Origin: Achromobacter pestifer | GTDB taxonomy: Bacteria > Pseudomonadota > Gammaproteobacteria > Burkholderiales > Burkholderiaceae_B | NCBI RefSeq assembly: GCF_902859625.1 | Contig: NZ_CADIJX010000004.1 | Coordinates: 372,001 to 436,000 of the forward strand | Direction: 5' to 3' | Length of the DNA stretch: 64,000 bases | Program-made: the position numbers and the translations under genes | Notes under the pieces: model-generated | Database searches by the model: none | The model's input: only the letters and a program-made list of their open reading frames with translations | Told to the model about the DNA's origin: nothing | Shown here: piece after piece, positions 28,099 through 37,087 of the stretch | Layout of the letters: every line of letters begins with the position of its first letter | Position numbering within the stretch: the stretch's first letter is position 1

Positions 28099-28731
28099 AT
28101 GTTGTCCACCAAGCTTATTCGCATCATGGCCGCGGCCGCCCTGACCGCCACGGCGTTCTTCAGCCCGATGAGCCACGCTCAAGGCACGCCGGCCTATGTG
28201 TCGATCAACCCGCCGCTGCCGTCGGATACCCCGGGCAAAGTGGAAGTGTTGGAGTTCTTCGCCTACACCTGCCCGCATTGCGCCGCCATGGAACCCATGG
28301 TTGAGGATTGGGTCAAGACCGCCCCGTCGGACGTCGTGCTCAAGCAAGTGCCGATCGCCTTCAACGCCGGCATGAAGCCGCTGCAACAGGTGTACTACAC
28401 GTTCCTGGCCCTGGATCGCCAGGACCTGCACGCCAAGTTCTTCACCGCCATCCACGGTGAGCACAAGCGCCTGTTCGACAAGAAGGCCATGGGCGATTGG
28501 GCCGCCTCGCAAGGCGTTGACCGCGCCAAGTTCGATTCGGTGTTCGATTCGTTCAGCGTGCAGACCCAAGTGCAGCGTGCCAACCAGCTGGCCGAGGCCT
28601 ATCGCATCGACGGCACGCCGTCGTTTGCCGTGGGCGGCAAGTTCATGACCTCGCCGGTCATGGCGGGCAACAGCTACGAAGGCGCCCTGAAGGAAGTCAA
28701 CCAGTTGATCCCGATGGCACGCAACAAGTAA
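28099..28731 (+). CDS. dsbA: Thiol:disulfide interchange protein DsbA
   Basis: Periplasmic oxidase that introduces disulfides into exported proteins, 210 aa. Signal peptide about 1-27 (ending SHAQ). The active site CPHC is at 58-61 (FFAYTCPHC) and the cis-Pro loop is GTPSFAVGG. The helical insertion lies between them. AGGA lies upstream of ATG 28099. It ends in a strong terminator. Confidence 0.95.
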   Translation: MLSTKLIRIMAAAALTATAFFSPMSHAQGTPAYVSINPPLPSDTPGKVEVLEFFAYTCPHCAAMEPMVEDWVKTAPSDVVLKQVPIAFNAGMKPLQQVYYTFLALDRQDLHAKFFTAIHGEHKRLFDKKAMGDWAASQGVDRAKFDSVFDSFSVQTQVQRANQLAEAYRIDGTPSFAVGGKFMTSPVMAGNSYEGALKEVNQLIPMARNK

Positions 28732-28752
28732 TCCGCGTCCGCGATTCACTGC

Positions 28753-28794
28753 AAAACGCCCCGGTCATCGCGCGACCGGGGCGTTTTCTTTTTT
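28753..28794 (+). terminator. Intrinsic terminator of dsbA
   Basis: Perfect 14-bp stem (28753-28766 with 28774-28787), seven-base loop, followed by cttttttt-type run. Confidence 0.9.
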
Positions 28795-28893
28795 GGAGAA
28801 GATGTTTCAGCAGTGTCCCGCCCCCAAGTGGCGGCGCTACACTTTCGCCACAAAAATTCGCCGCAACGACGGCACTACATGGGTGGAAGACAA

Positions 28894-30111
28894 ATGAAAC
28901 AGCAATTCCTGCGCAGCCGCGCGGCATTGAGCGTGGGCCTGTGCCTGGCGTTCAGCGCCCTTGCCACGCACGCCAGTACGGCCGACGGCGTGAAGATCGG
29001 TGTATTGACCGACATGGCGGGCGTGACCGCCGACGCCACCGGCAAGGGGTCGGTGGAAGCCGCCCGTCTGGCCATCGAGGAAATGGGCGGTTCCGTCCTG
29101 GGCAAGCCCATCTCACTGGTGTCAGGCGACCACCAGCATCGCCCCGATATCGGCAGCGGCATGGTCCGCAAGTGGTACGACACCGATGGCGTGGACGTCG
29201 TGGTGGACGTGCCCAACTCATCCGTCGCGCTCGCGGTCCAGGGCATTGCGCGCGAAAAGAAAAAACTGGTGCTGTTCTCAAGTCCCGGCACCACCGCGCT
29301 GTCGCAGGCGCAATGCTCGCCTTATGGCGTGCAGTGGACTTACACGACCTATGCGCTGTCGCGCGGCACGGCGACGGCAGTCGTCAACGAAGGCAACAAG
29401 CGCTGGTTCATCCTGGCCTCCGACTATGCCTTCGGCAAGCAATTGGCCGCGGATACCGAAACCGTCGTGCGCGCCAATGGCGGTGAGGTGGTGGGCACCG
29501 TGTTCCACCCGCTGAACGCATCGGATTTTGCGTCCTTCCTGCTTCAGGCGCAGGGTTCCAAGGCGCAGATCATCGCCATCGCGAATGCCGGCGGCGACAC
29601 CATTTCGGCTATCAAGCAGGCCGCGGAATTCGGCATCGGCGGCACACAGCAATTGGCGGCCATGCTGCTGTTGATCACGGACGTGCACAGCCTGGGCCTG
29701 CAAGCGGCGCAAAAAACCTATCTGACCGTGCCGTCGTATTGGGACATGAATGACGGCACGCGCGCCTTCACCAAGAAATTCGAGGCGCGCGTCGGCCGTC
29801 CGCCCACCTTCCTGCAAGCCGGTGTCTACAGTTCGGTGCGCCACTACCTTCAGGCAGTGAAGGCCGCGGGCACGGTGGATTCCGACGCCGTGATGGCGAA
29901 GATGAAATCGTTGCCCATCGACGACCCCTTCAGCCTGAACGCGCATATCCGCGAAGACGGCCTGGTGGTGCGCGACATGATGCTGGCGCAGGTGAAGACG
30001 CCCGCGCAGTCCAAGGCGCCCTGGGACTACTACAACATCGTGCGCAACATTCCCGGCGACACACTCGCCTGGCCCTTGTCGGAAAGCCAATGCCCGCTGG
30101 TCAAGCGATGA
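28894..30111 (+). CDS. Branched-chain-amino-acid-type periplasmic binding protein
   Basis: 405-aa type I periplasmic binding protein (LivK/AmiC fold). Signal peptide about 1-29. The mature start GVKIGVLTDMAGVTADATGKGSVEAARLA and the FILASDYAFGKQLA segment are family landmarks. GGTGGAAG precedes ATG 28894. No permeases or ATPases are nearby. Its stop overlaps the start of a hydrolase gene (ATGA), so the pair is translationally coupled and the hydrolase probably acts on the bound compound or a relative. Confidence 0.88.
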   Translation: MKQQFLRSRAALSVGLCLAFSALATHASTADGVKIGVLTDMAGVTADATGKGSVEAARLAIEEMGGSVLGKPISLVSGDHQHRPDIGSGMVRKWYDTDGVDVVVDVPNSSVALAVQGIAREKKKLVLFSSPGTTALSQAQCSPYGVQWTYTTYALSRGTATAVVNEGNKRWFILASDYAFGKQLAADTETVVRANGGEVVGTVFHPLNASDFASFLLQAQGSKAQIIAIANAGGDTISAIKQAAEFGIGGTQQLAAMLLLITDVHSLGLQAAQKTYLTVPSYWDMNDGTRAFTKKFEARVGRPPTFLQAGVYSSVRHYLQAVKAAGTVDSDAVMAKMKSLPIDDPFSLNAHIREDGLVVRDMMLAQVKTPAQSKAPWDYYNIVRNIPGDTLAWPLSESQCPLVKR

Positions 30112-31091
30112 AGCCCGCCGGGTCTGCGTCCGATTCCGCGGCAAGTTCGGGGCCCGTCACGCTGGCGGACTTCGGCAGCTTCTACGCGGGCGGCAAGCCC
30201 GTGCGCATCAGCGGCATGCCCCAGCGCGACATCGCCTTCACGCAAACCGCGTCGCTGGCCTATGACCCCAACGGTCTGTACCACGTTGAACAGGCCTATG
30301 TGCAGTACTTCATCCCGGCCCGGCTGGCCCATCCGCTGCCCGTCGTGCTGTTGCACGGCGGCGGCATGACGGGTGCGATGTGGGAACAGACGCCAGACGG
30401 CCGGACGGGCTGGATGCAGCATTTCCTGCGCCAGGGGCATGCCGTGTATGTGGTGGACAACGTGGAACGGGGCCGCGCCGGCTGGACGCCATTCCCGCAA
30501 GTCTGGCCCGAGGCGCCCATCATTCGCAATGCGGAGGAAAGCTGGTCATTGTTCCGCTTTGGCCGCGCCCAGGATGTCGAGGCGCGGCGTGCCTTTCCTG
30601 GGCAGCGCTTTCCGGTCGACGCCTTTGACGACTTCATTCGGCATGCCGTGCCACGTTGGCTGGGCAACAACGACGCGGCGTTGCGCGGCTTCTGCGCCGT
30701 GCTGGACCGCGTGGGCCCTTGCCTGGTGATGGCGCACAGCCATGGCGGCGAGGTGGCCTACCGAGCCCTGCACGCGCGGCCAGACCTGGTGCGCGGCGTG
30801 ATCGGCATCGAGCCATCGGGGTTCTCGGCCGACGTCATCACCGCCGCCGTGGCGGACAAGCCGTTTCTGTTTGTCTATGGCGACTATCTGGATGCCACGC
30901 CGCTGTGGCAGCGCCTGTGCGTGGCCGGACAGGACTATGCCGACACGCTGGCGCGTCACGGCGCGCGGGTGGACGTGTGGCGGCTGGCGGAGCAGGGCAT
31001 CGTGGGCAACTCCCACATGCCGATGATGGACAACAACAGCGACGAGATCGCCGCGCGCATCGGGGCCTGGATTCGCCGCGTGGCGGTGTGA
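30108..31091 (+). CDS. Alpha/beta hydrolase (esterase-like)
   Basis: 327-aa serine hydrolase fold. The oxyanion segment VVLLHGGGMTGAMWE (about 85-99), the nucleophile elbow AHSHGG (Ser within H-S-H) and a late GNSHMPMMDNNSDEIA containing the probable catalytic His are visible. There is no clear signal peptide. The start is fixed by the 4-base overlap with the binding-protein gene. Nucleophile context S-H-G-G is that of esterases, but the substrate is unknown. Confidence 0.8.
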   Translation: MKPAGSASDSAASSGPVTLADFGSFYAGGKPVRISGMPQRDIAFTQTASLAYDPNGLYHVEQAYVQYFIPARLAHPLPVVLLHGGGMTGAMWEQTPDGRTGWMQHFLRQGHAVYVVDNVERGRAGWTPFPQVWPEAPIIRNAEESWSLFRFGRAQDVEARRAFPGQRFPVDAFDDFIRHAVPRWLGNNDAALRGFCAVLDRVGPCLVMAHSHGGEVAYRALHARPDLVRGVIGIEPSGFSADVITAAVADKPFLFVYGDYLDATPLWQRLCVAGQDYADTLARHGARVDVWRLAEQGIVGNSHMPMMDNNSDEIAARIGAWIRRVAV

Positions 31092-31095
31092 CGCT

Positions 31096-31124
31096 GCCGC
31101 ATCGCGTGAAGGGCGCGATGCGGC
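31096..31124. terminator. Hairpin between convergent genes (weak terminator)
   Basis: Perfect 11-bp stem (31096-31106 with 31114-31124) around TGAAGGG, between the convergent hydrolase and metC. There is no T-run on either side, so termination is uncertain. Confidence 0.4.
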
Positions 31125-31136
31125 GCGGTCACGGTG

Positions 31137-32330
31137 TCACTCGCGTACGGCCGCCGCTTGTTCCAGCGCCTGCGTCAGATCGGCGATGATGTCTTCCGGT
31201 GATTCCAGACCGATGTGAAGGCGAACCACCGCGTTATCGCCTTCGCCCCAGTAGCGATGCTTGGACAGATCCTTGGGCGACACAAGCTGTACCAGGCTTT
31301 CGTACCCGCCCCAGGAAAAGCCGATGCCAAACAGCGTCAGCGCATCCACGAACGCGCGCGCCGCGGCGGGAGACAGCCGCAGTTCCACGGACAGCATGCC
31401 GTTGGAGCCGGTGCAATCACGCTGCCACAGCGCATGGCCCGGGTCAGCCGGCCAGGCCGGGTGGAAGAGACGCACGGTCTCGGGGCGGTCCTTGAAGAAT
31501 TCGCAGACCTGCAAGGCGTGGCGCGCGTGCTGCGCCATGCGGATCGGCATGGTGCGCACGCCGCGCAACGCCAGCCAGGCGTCGTCGGCGCTGATGGAAT
31601 AGCCCATCGCGTACTGCGTGCGGTTCAACTTCTTGGCGATCGCTTCGTCGTTGGTGACCACTGCGCCCAGCATCAGGTCGGAATGGCCGCCCACGTACTT
31701 GGTGCCCGCGATGACCGAGACTTGCGCCCCCAGCGTCAACGGACGGTAGATGTAGCCCGACCCCCAGGTGTTGTCTGTGGCCAGCACCAGCCCATGGTTC
31801 TTGGCGAATGCGGCCATGGCGCCCATGTCCAGCATTTCAAACAGCAGCGAACCGGGCGACTCCACATACAGCAGCTTCGTGTTCGGCTGCACCAACGCTT
31901 CCAGGTCTTCATCAGCCGAGAAATACGTGATGTCGATGTTCATGCGCTTGAGCACGGCATCGTCCAGTTCACGCATCGGACCATATACGCAGTCGGAGAT
32001 CAGCGCGTGGTCGCCCGCTGAGCACAAAGCCATCATGACCATCGTCATGGCCGACAGGCCCGACGATGCCAGATAGCAATGCGTGCCGCCTTCCAGCTGC
32101 GTGAACACTTCCTCCAGCGCGGCGTGGGTATCCATGCCCATGCGGCCGTAGGTGGTGGCGCGGCCGCCGGCCGCCTTGGTGCGTTGCGCCAGTTCCAGCG
32201 CGGCCAGGTTCTCGAAGCGAACCGTGCTGGCGCGCATGGGCGGCAGCGGCACCGGCGCGGTGCCGGTTTCGGGATGGAACGGGGCGGTGCCCGCGTGCTG
32301 CAAAACCGTATCGATGTGTTTGGTGGTCAT
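31137..32330 (-). CDS. metC: Cystathionine beta-lyase
   Basis: PLP enzyme of the Cys/Met metabolism class, 397 aa, splitting cystathionine to homocysteine, pyruvate and ammonia. PLP lysine K211 in AGTKYVGGHSD, the YGR segment (61-63), the SSGLSAM phosphate loop and D186 (ATDNTWGSGY) are present. The W-G-S-G-Y and G-F-S-W-G-G-Y-E-S segments favour beta-lyase over gamma-synthase. It stands alone on the minus strand. Confidence 0.85.
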   Translation of the reverse strand: MTTKHIDTVLQHAGTAPFHPETGTAPVPLPPMRASTVRFENLAALELAQRTKAAGGRATTYGRMGMDTHAALEEVFTQLEGGTHCYLASSGLSAMTMVMMALCSAGDHALISDCVYGPMRELDDAVLKRMNIDITYFSADEDLEALVQPNTKLLYVESPGSLLFEMLDMGAMAAFAKNHGLVLATDNTWGSGYIYRPLTLGAQVSVIAGTKYVGGHSDLMLGAVVTNDEAIAKKLNRTQYAMGYSISADDAWLALRGVRTMPIRMAQHARHALQVCEFFKDRPETVRLFHPAWPADPGHALWQRDCTGSNGMLSVELRLSPAAARAFVDALTLFGIGFSWGGYESLVQLVSPKDLSKHRYWGEGDNAVVRLHIGLESPEDIIADLTQALEQAAAVRE

Positions 32331-32416
32331 CTTCAGGGGGAGTGCTTAAGAATGAACAAGGCCGGAACCAGGGCGGCGAACAAGGTGAACCATATCAGGC
32401 GCGGAGCCGCCTGTCC

Positions 32417-33139
32417 CTAGTCCGTGACCCACGCCACGCTTTCCGGCAGGTCGGCGCGGCGCGTGCGATAGCTGTTGGCCGGATGCGCCGCGTCGGCAAA
32501 GCCGAAGGAAATGCCGCAGACAATGCGGCGGTCAGCGCCGATGCCCAGCACGTCACGCAGCACCTCGGGATACATGGCCAGCGATGCTTGCGCCACGGTG
32601 GCAACGCCGTTGGCCTGGGCCGCCAGCAGGAAGTTCGCGACATAGCCGCCGCAATCCATTGCCCCGTACTCGCCCAAGGCTTCGTCGGTGGTGATGATGG
32701 CCACGTGCGGCGCATCGAACAACTGGAAGTTACGCATTTCCTGGCGGCGGTAGGCCTCGCGGTCGCCGCGCGCCACGCCCACGGCGCCGTATAGCTGGAA
32801 GCCGGATTCGCGGCGACGCGCCAGATACTCGTTGCGGTATTCGCGGGGGAAGGGGAAGTCGGGCGTGAACCCAGGCTGCTCGGCGCGAGCCTGAAGCGCC
32901 GCGCTCAGGCGTTGCGTACCCGCGCCTTCGGTGATCGCCACCTGCCAGGGCTGGCAGTTGCACCAGGACGCCGTGCGCTGCGCGAGCGTCAGGATGCGTT
33001 CGATCGTGGCGCGGGGCACGGCTTCGGGCAAGAAGGCGCGGCAGCTATGGCGAGCCCGCAGCCAGGCGTCCAGCGGGGCGTCGGGGCCCGCATCGTTGTC
33101 ATCGCGGGCTAACGGGTCTTGCGCGGCGTTTGCGGCCAT
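32417..33139 (-). CDS. Nitroreductase family flavoprotein
   Basis: 240-aa FMN-dependent NAD(P)H oxidoreductase. The FMN-phosphate Arg motif RHSCRAF (about 29-35), LTLAQRTASWCNCQPWQV and GIGADRRIVCGISFGFAD are the family blocks. AGGAGA precedes ATG 33139; the upstream open frame to 33460 has no supporting ribosome site and runs into the divergent gene. The enzyme may reduce quinones or nitro compounds. Divergent from a LysE exporter. Confidence 0.85.
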   Translation of the reverse strand: MAANAAQDPLARDDNDAGPDAPLDAWLRARHSCRAFLPEAVPRATIERILTLAQRTASWCNCQPWQVAITEGAGTQRLSAALQARAEQPGFTPDFPFPREYRNEYLARRRESGFQLYGAVGVARGDREAYRRQEMRNFQLFDAPHVAIITTDEALGEYGAMDCGGYVANFLLAAQANGVATVAQASLAMYPEVLRDVLGIGADRRIVCGISFGFADAAHPANSYRTRRADLPESVAWVTD

Positions 33140-33239
33140 GGCGTGTCTCTCTCCTGGGGTCGGCACGAACGGCCGGGTGGATTTTGCCCTTATGATGCCA
33201 TTCTCCGGCTGACCGGAGCCCCGTCCCAGGCGAGATCCC

Positions 33240-33866
33240 ATGTTCCCCATTGACACCCTGATCACATTTTTCGGCATTTCCGTCGCGCTGGCCCTGACGC
33301 CCGGGCCAGACAATCTGTTCGTGCTGATGCAATCGGCCATCTGGGGACGCAAGGCGGGGATGCTGGTGGTGCTGGGACTCTGCACCGGCCTGCTGGCCCA
33401 CACGGCGGCTGTGGCGCTGGGCCTGGCTGCCGTGTTCGCCGCATCGCCCATGGCGTTCACGGTGCTGAAACTGGCCGGCGCCGCCTACCTGACCTATCTG
33501 GCGTGGCAGATCCTGCGCGCGCCGGTGGAATCGGAAACCGGCAAGCGTCCCGACCGGTTGAAACCCGCCGCGCTGTACCGTCGCGGCATCGTGATGAATC
33601 TGACCAATCCGAAGGTGCTGCTGTTCTTCTTCGCCTTCCTGCCTCAGTTCACGTCGCCGACGCAGGGACCGGTCGCGCTACAGATCATGCAGCTGGGCGC
33701 GGTCTTCATGGTGACGACGCTGCTGGTGTTCGGCGCCATCGCCTTCTTTTCGGGCGCGTTCGGCGAATTGCTGCAACGCTCGGTGACGGCCAAGCGCTGG
33801 CTGAATCGCATCGCCGCCTTGGTATTCGTGGGGCTGGCGCTGCGGCTGGCCACGACCAGCCGCTGA
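33240..33866 (+). CDS. LysE/RhtB family exporter
   Basis: 208-aa inner-membrane exporter. LALTPGPDNLFVLMQSAIWGRKAG is the family signature after the first membrane segment, and VMNLTNPKVLLFFFAFLPQF is the second conserved block. About six membrane segments. Divergent from the nitroreductase and convergent, with a three-base gap, with the MBL hydrolase. The P-G-P-D-N motif is closer to the RhtB branch than that of the copy at 5.7 kb. Confidence 0.87.
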   Translation: MFPIDTLITFFGISVALALTPGPDNLFVLMQSAIWGRKAGMLVVLGLCTGLLAHTAAVALGLAAVFAASPMAFTVLKLAGAAYLTYLAWQILRAPVESETGKRPDRLKPAALYRRGIVMNLTNPKVLLFFFAFLPQFTSPTQGPVALQIMQLGAVFMVTTLLVFGAIAFFSGAFGELLQRSVTAKRWLNRIAALVFVGLALRLATTSR

Positions 33867-33869
33867 TCA

Positions 33870-34937
33870 TCAGACCGCCGTGAAGCGCACGATGCCGTCG
33901 GCGCCCGTGGCGCGCTTGAGCTTGCCTTCAAAATAAAGCGCGTGCAGATGCGCCAGCGCCTCGCCCATGGCGAAGGTCAGCTGGTGCAGATCCAGCTTGC
34001 GCTTGAACAGCACGGGCACGATGTCGGAAGTCGATTGCGGCTGCACGGCGCAGGCTTCCAGCACTTCTGCCAGGCGGTCGCGGTGATGCTCGTGCTGTTG
34101 CGCGATGCGCTCGTGCAGGCCCGTGAACGGCCGTCCGTGCGACGGCAGCACCAAGGTGTCATCCGGCAGGCCGTCATAGCCGTCCAGCGACCGCAGATAC
34201 AGCGGCAGGGGGTTGGCGTCAGGCTCGTAATCGAACACGCTGACGTTGGTGGAAATGCGCGGCAACACCATGTCGCCCGATATCAGTACGTTCAGGCCAG
34301 GCGAATGCAGCGACGCATGTTCCGGCGCATGGCCGTAGCCCACGATCACGCGCCAATCACGGCCGCCGATGCGGACCTGATCGCCATGCATGATGCGCGT
34401 GTAGCGCGCGGGCACCGCCGGCACCAGGTTCGGAAAGTAGTTGGCGCGTTGGCGGATCTGTTCTTGCGCGTCCGGGTCGGTCAAGCCGTGGCGCGCGAAG
34501 TGTTCCACCGCCGCCTGGCCGCCCGGGCCGCCACCGGCCTCGTTGCGGCGCGATGACCACAGCGATGCGACCATGAAATCCGTCATCGTCATCCACAGCC
34601 GCGCGTCCCAGCGTTCACACAGCCAGTGCGCCAGGCCGATGTGGTCGGGATGCATGTGCGTGACCAGCACGCGCAGCACCGGCAGGCCTTCCAGTTCATT
34701 CTTGAAGACCTCTTCCCACAGCGACTTGACCTCGTCGCGCGAGATCCCACAGTCCACGATGGTCCAGCCGTCGCGGCCGTCTATGTTGTCGCGCAGCAGC
34801 CATAGGTTGATATGATCCAGCGCGAACGGAAGCGGCATCCGGATCCATTTGACGCCTTCCGTCACCACGTGCGCATGGCCCGCTTCGGGCTGGAAGTCCG
34901 CCCAGGGATACTGCAATTTCTGTTCGTTGGGGTTCAT
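33870..34937 (-). CDS. MBL-fold metallo-hydrolase
   Basis: 355-aa metallo-beta-lactamase-fold hydrolase. The metal motif HMHPDH is at 94-99 (LVTHMHPDHIGLAHW); further ligands are the His in GYGHAPEHAS, the Asp in ISGDMVLPR and the late His in PSHGRPFTGLHERI. A C-terminal winged-helix extension follows, as in LACTB2-like proteins. Start 34937 is chosen because GGAGAGAG lies just upstream; a GTG five codons earlier is less likely. Divergent from the LiuR-type regulator with two LiuR-like boxes between them, so it probably belongs to the leucine/acyl-CoA regulon. Confidence 0.85.
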   Translation of the reverse strand: MNPNEQKLQYPWADFQPEAGHAHVVTEGVKWIRMPLPFALDHINLWLLRDNIDGRDGWTIVDCGISRDEVKSLWEEVFKNELEGLPVLRVLVTHMHPDHIGLAHWLCERWDARLWMTMTDFMVASLWSSRRNEAGGGPGGQAAVEHFARHGLTDPDAQEQIRQRANYFPNLVPAVPARYTRIMHGDQVRIGGRDWRVIVGYGHAPEHASLHSPGLNVLISGDMVLPRISTNVSVFDYEPDANPLPLYLRSLDGYDGLPDDTLVLPSHGRPFTGLHERIAQQHEHHRDRLAEVLEACAVQPQSTSDIVPVLFKRKLDLHQLTFAMGEALAHLHALYFEGKLKRATGADGIVRFTAV

Positions 34938-34953
34938 TGCCTCTCTCTCCACG

Positions 34954-34971
34954 CTTGACGTTCACGTCAAG
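34954..34971. promoter_or_regulatory. LiuR-like operator 1
   Basis: CTTGACGTTCACGTCAAG, perfect 8-bp arms around TC, 17 bases before the MBL hydrolase start on the other strand. Confidence 0.65.
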
Positions 34972-34980
34972 TCATCATAA

Positions 34981-34996
34981 TTTACGTTTACGTAAA
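34981..34996. promoter_or_regulatory. LiuR-like operator 2
   Basis: TTTACGTTTACGTAAA, perfect 7-bp arms around TT, 15 bases before the liuR start. An identical 16-mer precedes liuA at 38372. Confidence 0.75.
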
Positions 34997-35010
34997 CTGC
35001 CACACGTCGC

Positions 35011-35391
35011 ATGCCCTCGTCAACCTGGACCATCTCTGAACTCTCCCGCGAGTTCGACGTCACGCCCCGCACGATCCGCTTCTACGAAGACCAGGGGATC
35101 GTCAGCCCGGCGCGCGAGGGGCGTAACCGCATCTTTGGTCCGCGCGACCGCACGCGCCTGAAACTGGCCTTGCGCGGCAAGCGGCTGGGATTGCAGTTGT
35201 CCGAAATCCTGACCTTGATCGATATGTACGATGGTCCGGGGGACACCGAGGTTCAGTTGCGTCAGTACTTGAGCGTACTGGAACAGCACCGCGCCACGCT
35301 GGAGCAACAGCGCCGCGACATCGAAGACACCCTGCAAGAGATTGCCGAGCAGGAACGCGAATGCCGCGTGCTGCTGGCGCAAAAGCCGTAA
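35011..35391 (+). CDS. liuR: MerR family regulator, LiuR type
   Basis: 126-aa MerR regulator. The N-terminal winged helix-turn-helix WTISELSREFDVTPRTIRFYEDQGIVSPAREGRNRIF and DRTRLKLALRGKRLGLQLSEI is followed by a long coiled-coil dimerisation helix (about 85-122). There is no cysteine cluster for metal sensing (one Cys only, near the end). This pattern matches LiuR, the regulator of leucine/isovalerate catabolism. liuA lies 3.1 kb downstream and carries the same TTTACGT-type palindrome. LiuR proteins are generally repressors relieved by branched acyl-CoAs; the ligand here is inferred. Confidence 0.8.
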   Translation: MPSSTWTISELSREFDVTPRTIRFYEDQGIVSPAREGRNRIFGPRDRTRLKLALRGKRLGLQLSEILTLIDMYDGPGDTEVQLRQYLSVLEQHRATLEQQRRDIEDTLQEIAEQERECRVLLAQKP

Positions 35392-35400
35392 GGGCCGAGC

Positions 35401-35733
35401 ATGGGCGCCCTGCAAACCGTTGCGCTGTTCGTCCTGACGGCGCTGGCCGAGATCATCGGCTGCTACCTGCCTTACCTGTGGCTGCGCAAAGGCCATTCCA
35501 TCTGGCTGCTGGCGCCCGCCGCGGCGAGCCTGGCGCTGTTCGCCTGGCTGCTGACCTTGCACCCCACCGCCTCGGGCCGCGTCTATGCCGCATACGGCGG
35601 CGTATACATCGCCATGGCCCTGCTGTGGTTATGGGCAGTGGACGGCGTGCGCCCCAGCCCCAGCGACTGGCTGGGCGTGGGTCTGTGCCTGGCCGGCATG
35701 CTGGTGATCATGCTTGGACCAAGAAGCACGTAG
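35401..35733 (+). CDS. YnfA/UPF0060 family membrane protein
   Basis: 110-aa inner-membrane protein with four hydrophobic segments, matching the YnfA (UPF0060) family: [18 protein letters not shown] and [20 protein letters not shown] are its landmarks. Starts nine bases after liuR and is probably co-transcribed. Its TAG stop (35731-35733) is supplied by the left end of the adjacent 181-bp repeat, so the original last residues may have been changed. Function uncertain (SMR-like transport has been proposed for relatives). Confidence 0.85.
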   Translation: MGALQTVALFVLTALAEIIGCYLPYLWLRKGHSIWLLAPAAASLALFAWLLTLHPTASGRVYAAYGGVYIAMALLWLWAVDGVRPSPSDWLGVGLCLAGMLVIMLGPRST

Positions 35734-35909
35734 GATGGGTGTAGCGCGAGAGAGCGTGGCCAGGAACACGGCTGCGGATCGCGCGCAACCCATCATGCAG
35801 CCATTGCGTTGTGGCTAAGAGTGTTTGGGAATCACCGTTGCTTGATGGGTTGCGCGCGTTTGGGGCCGGTGTTCTTGTTTACGGTTTCTCGCGCTACACC
35901 CATCCTACG
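35729..35909. repeat. REPIN-like 181-bp inverted-repeat element, copy 1
   Basis: The ends are perfect 23-bp inverted repeats beginning CGTAGGATGGGTGTAGCGCG. Inner 15-bp arms GCGCGCAACCCATCA (35781-35795) and TGATGGGTTGCGCGC (35843-35857) are also inverted, and each half can fold on itself (GATGGGT with ACCCATC). This is two REP units in opposite orientation, the REPIN/MITE layout. No gene inside. A second 181-bp copy is at 42852. Confidence 0.85.
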
Positions 35910-36030
35910 GACCAGCGCCTGACCAGCGCCGGACCAGTCCCGAGCCAGTCCCGGACCAACCCCGAGCTAGCCCCAGACCAGCCCCGAGCCGGCCCGAACC
36001 AGCCCGAATCAGCCCCCCCGGCCAGCCGCT
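35909..36030. repeat. Degenerate 10-12-bp tandem repeat
   Basis: About ten imperfect units of the type GACCAGCCCCGA (variants gaccagcgccg, gaccagtcccga, gaccaaccccga, gccggcccga), directly after the REPIN and ending eight bases before the stop of the Bug gene on the other strand. Confidence 0.6.
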
Positions 36031-36037
36031 GCTCCGA

Positions 36038-37012
36038 TCATTCGGCCTTGATGTTGCCTTCCTTGATCAATCGGCCGTTGTTCGTGAACTCGGCTTGCAC
36101 CTGCTTGGCGAATGCCTCGCCTGATGCGGTGCCTGGTTGCAGGTACGACTTGGCCAGCAGGTCTTGGAATTCGGCGCTGGCGACGGCCTTGGCCAATGCC
36201 GCCTGCAACGGTTGCGACACCGACACCGGCAAGTTGGCGGGCGCGAATACGCCGAAGTTGGAGTAGTACTGCGCCTGCGGCATTTTCAGTTCCGCCATCG
36301 TCGGTACATCCGGCCACGCGGCCAGGCGTTGCGGCGCCATCACGGCCAGCGGCTTCAACGCGCCATTGGCCACGTGCGGCAGCACCACGTCGCTATTGAC
36401 CACCAGCAATTCCACCACGCCACCCAGGCCGTCGGTCAGCGCTTGGCTATTGCCACGGTAGGGCACGTGCAGCATCTTGGTGCCGGTTTGCGCAGTCACT
36501 GCGGCCATGCCGATGTGGGCCACGGTGCCCTGGCCCGGCGTGCCGTAACGCACGCCTTCGGGATGCGCCTTGGCGTACTCCACCAGACCTGCGAAATCCT
36601 TCACCGGCAGCGCCTTGGTCGCGACGATGGCGACCGGCGCCACGGCCACGCTGGCCACCGGCGTCAGGTCCTTCATCGGGTCGTAATTGGTCTTGGCCAG
36701 ATGCGGGAAAATCGTCAGCGGACTGGTGGATGCCAGCAACAGCGTGGTGCCGTCAGGCTGCGCGCGCGCAACGAAGTCCGTGCCGACCGACGCGCCTGCG
36801 CCCGGCTTGTTTTCCACGATGACGGTGACGTTGGCTTCCTTGCGCAGCACGTCGCCCAGGCGGCGCCCGATCGCGTCGGCGCTGCCGCCCGCGGTGTAAG
36901 GCACGACCAGGGTAACGGGCTTGGCGGGCGGCCAGCTTTGGGCCATCGCGCCGCTTGCCATGATTGCCAGGGCCGCCCCCGCGACCTTGATCAGCAATGT
37001 CTTCTTTTTCAT
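36038..37012 (-). CDS. Bug/TctC family periplasmic solute receptor
   Basis: 324-aa receptor with signal peptide about 1-24 (ending GAMAQ). Mature part: WPPAKPVTLVVPYTAGGSADAIGRRLG, VENKPGAGASVGTDFVA, YGTPGQGTVAHIGMAA and DVPTMAELKMPQ. The upstream neighbour on the same strand is an M20 amidohydrolase gene 75 bases away, so the receptor may bring in the N-acyl compound that the hydrolase splits. Confidence 0.88.
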   Translation of the reverse strand: MKKKTLLIKVAGAALAIMASGAMAQSWPPAKPVTLVVPYTAGGSADAIGRRLGDVLRKEANVTVIVENKPGAGASVGTDFVARAQPDGTTLLLASTSPLTIFPHLAKTNYDPMKDLTPVASVAVAPVAIVATKALPVKDFAGLVEYAKAHPEGVRYGTPGQGTVAHIGMAAVTAQTGTKMLHVPYRGNSQALTDGLGGVVELLVVNSDVVLPHVANGALKPLAVMAPQRLAAWPDVPTMAELKMPQAQYYSNFGVFAPANLPVSVSQPLQAALAKAVASAEFQDLLAKSYLQPGTASGEAFAKQVQAEFTNNGRLIKEGNIKAE

Positions 37013-37087
37013 ATCGTCCTAGTGATGTTGCGTAGCACTGCGTTGGGTAAAGCGTGAAACGTGAAACACATCAAGCGGGCAGGGCGA

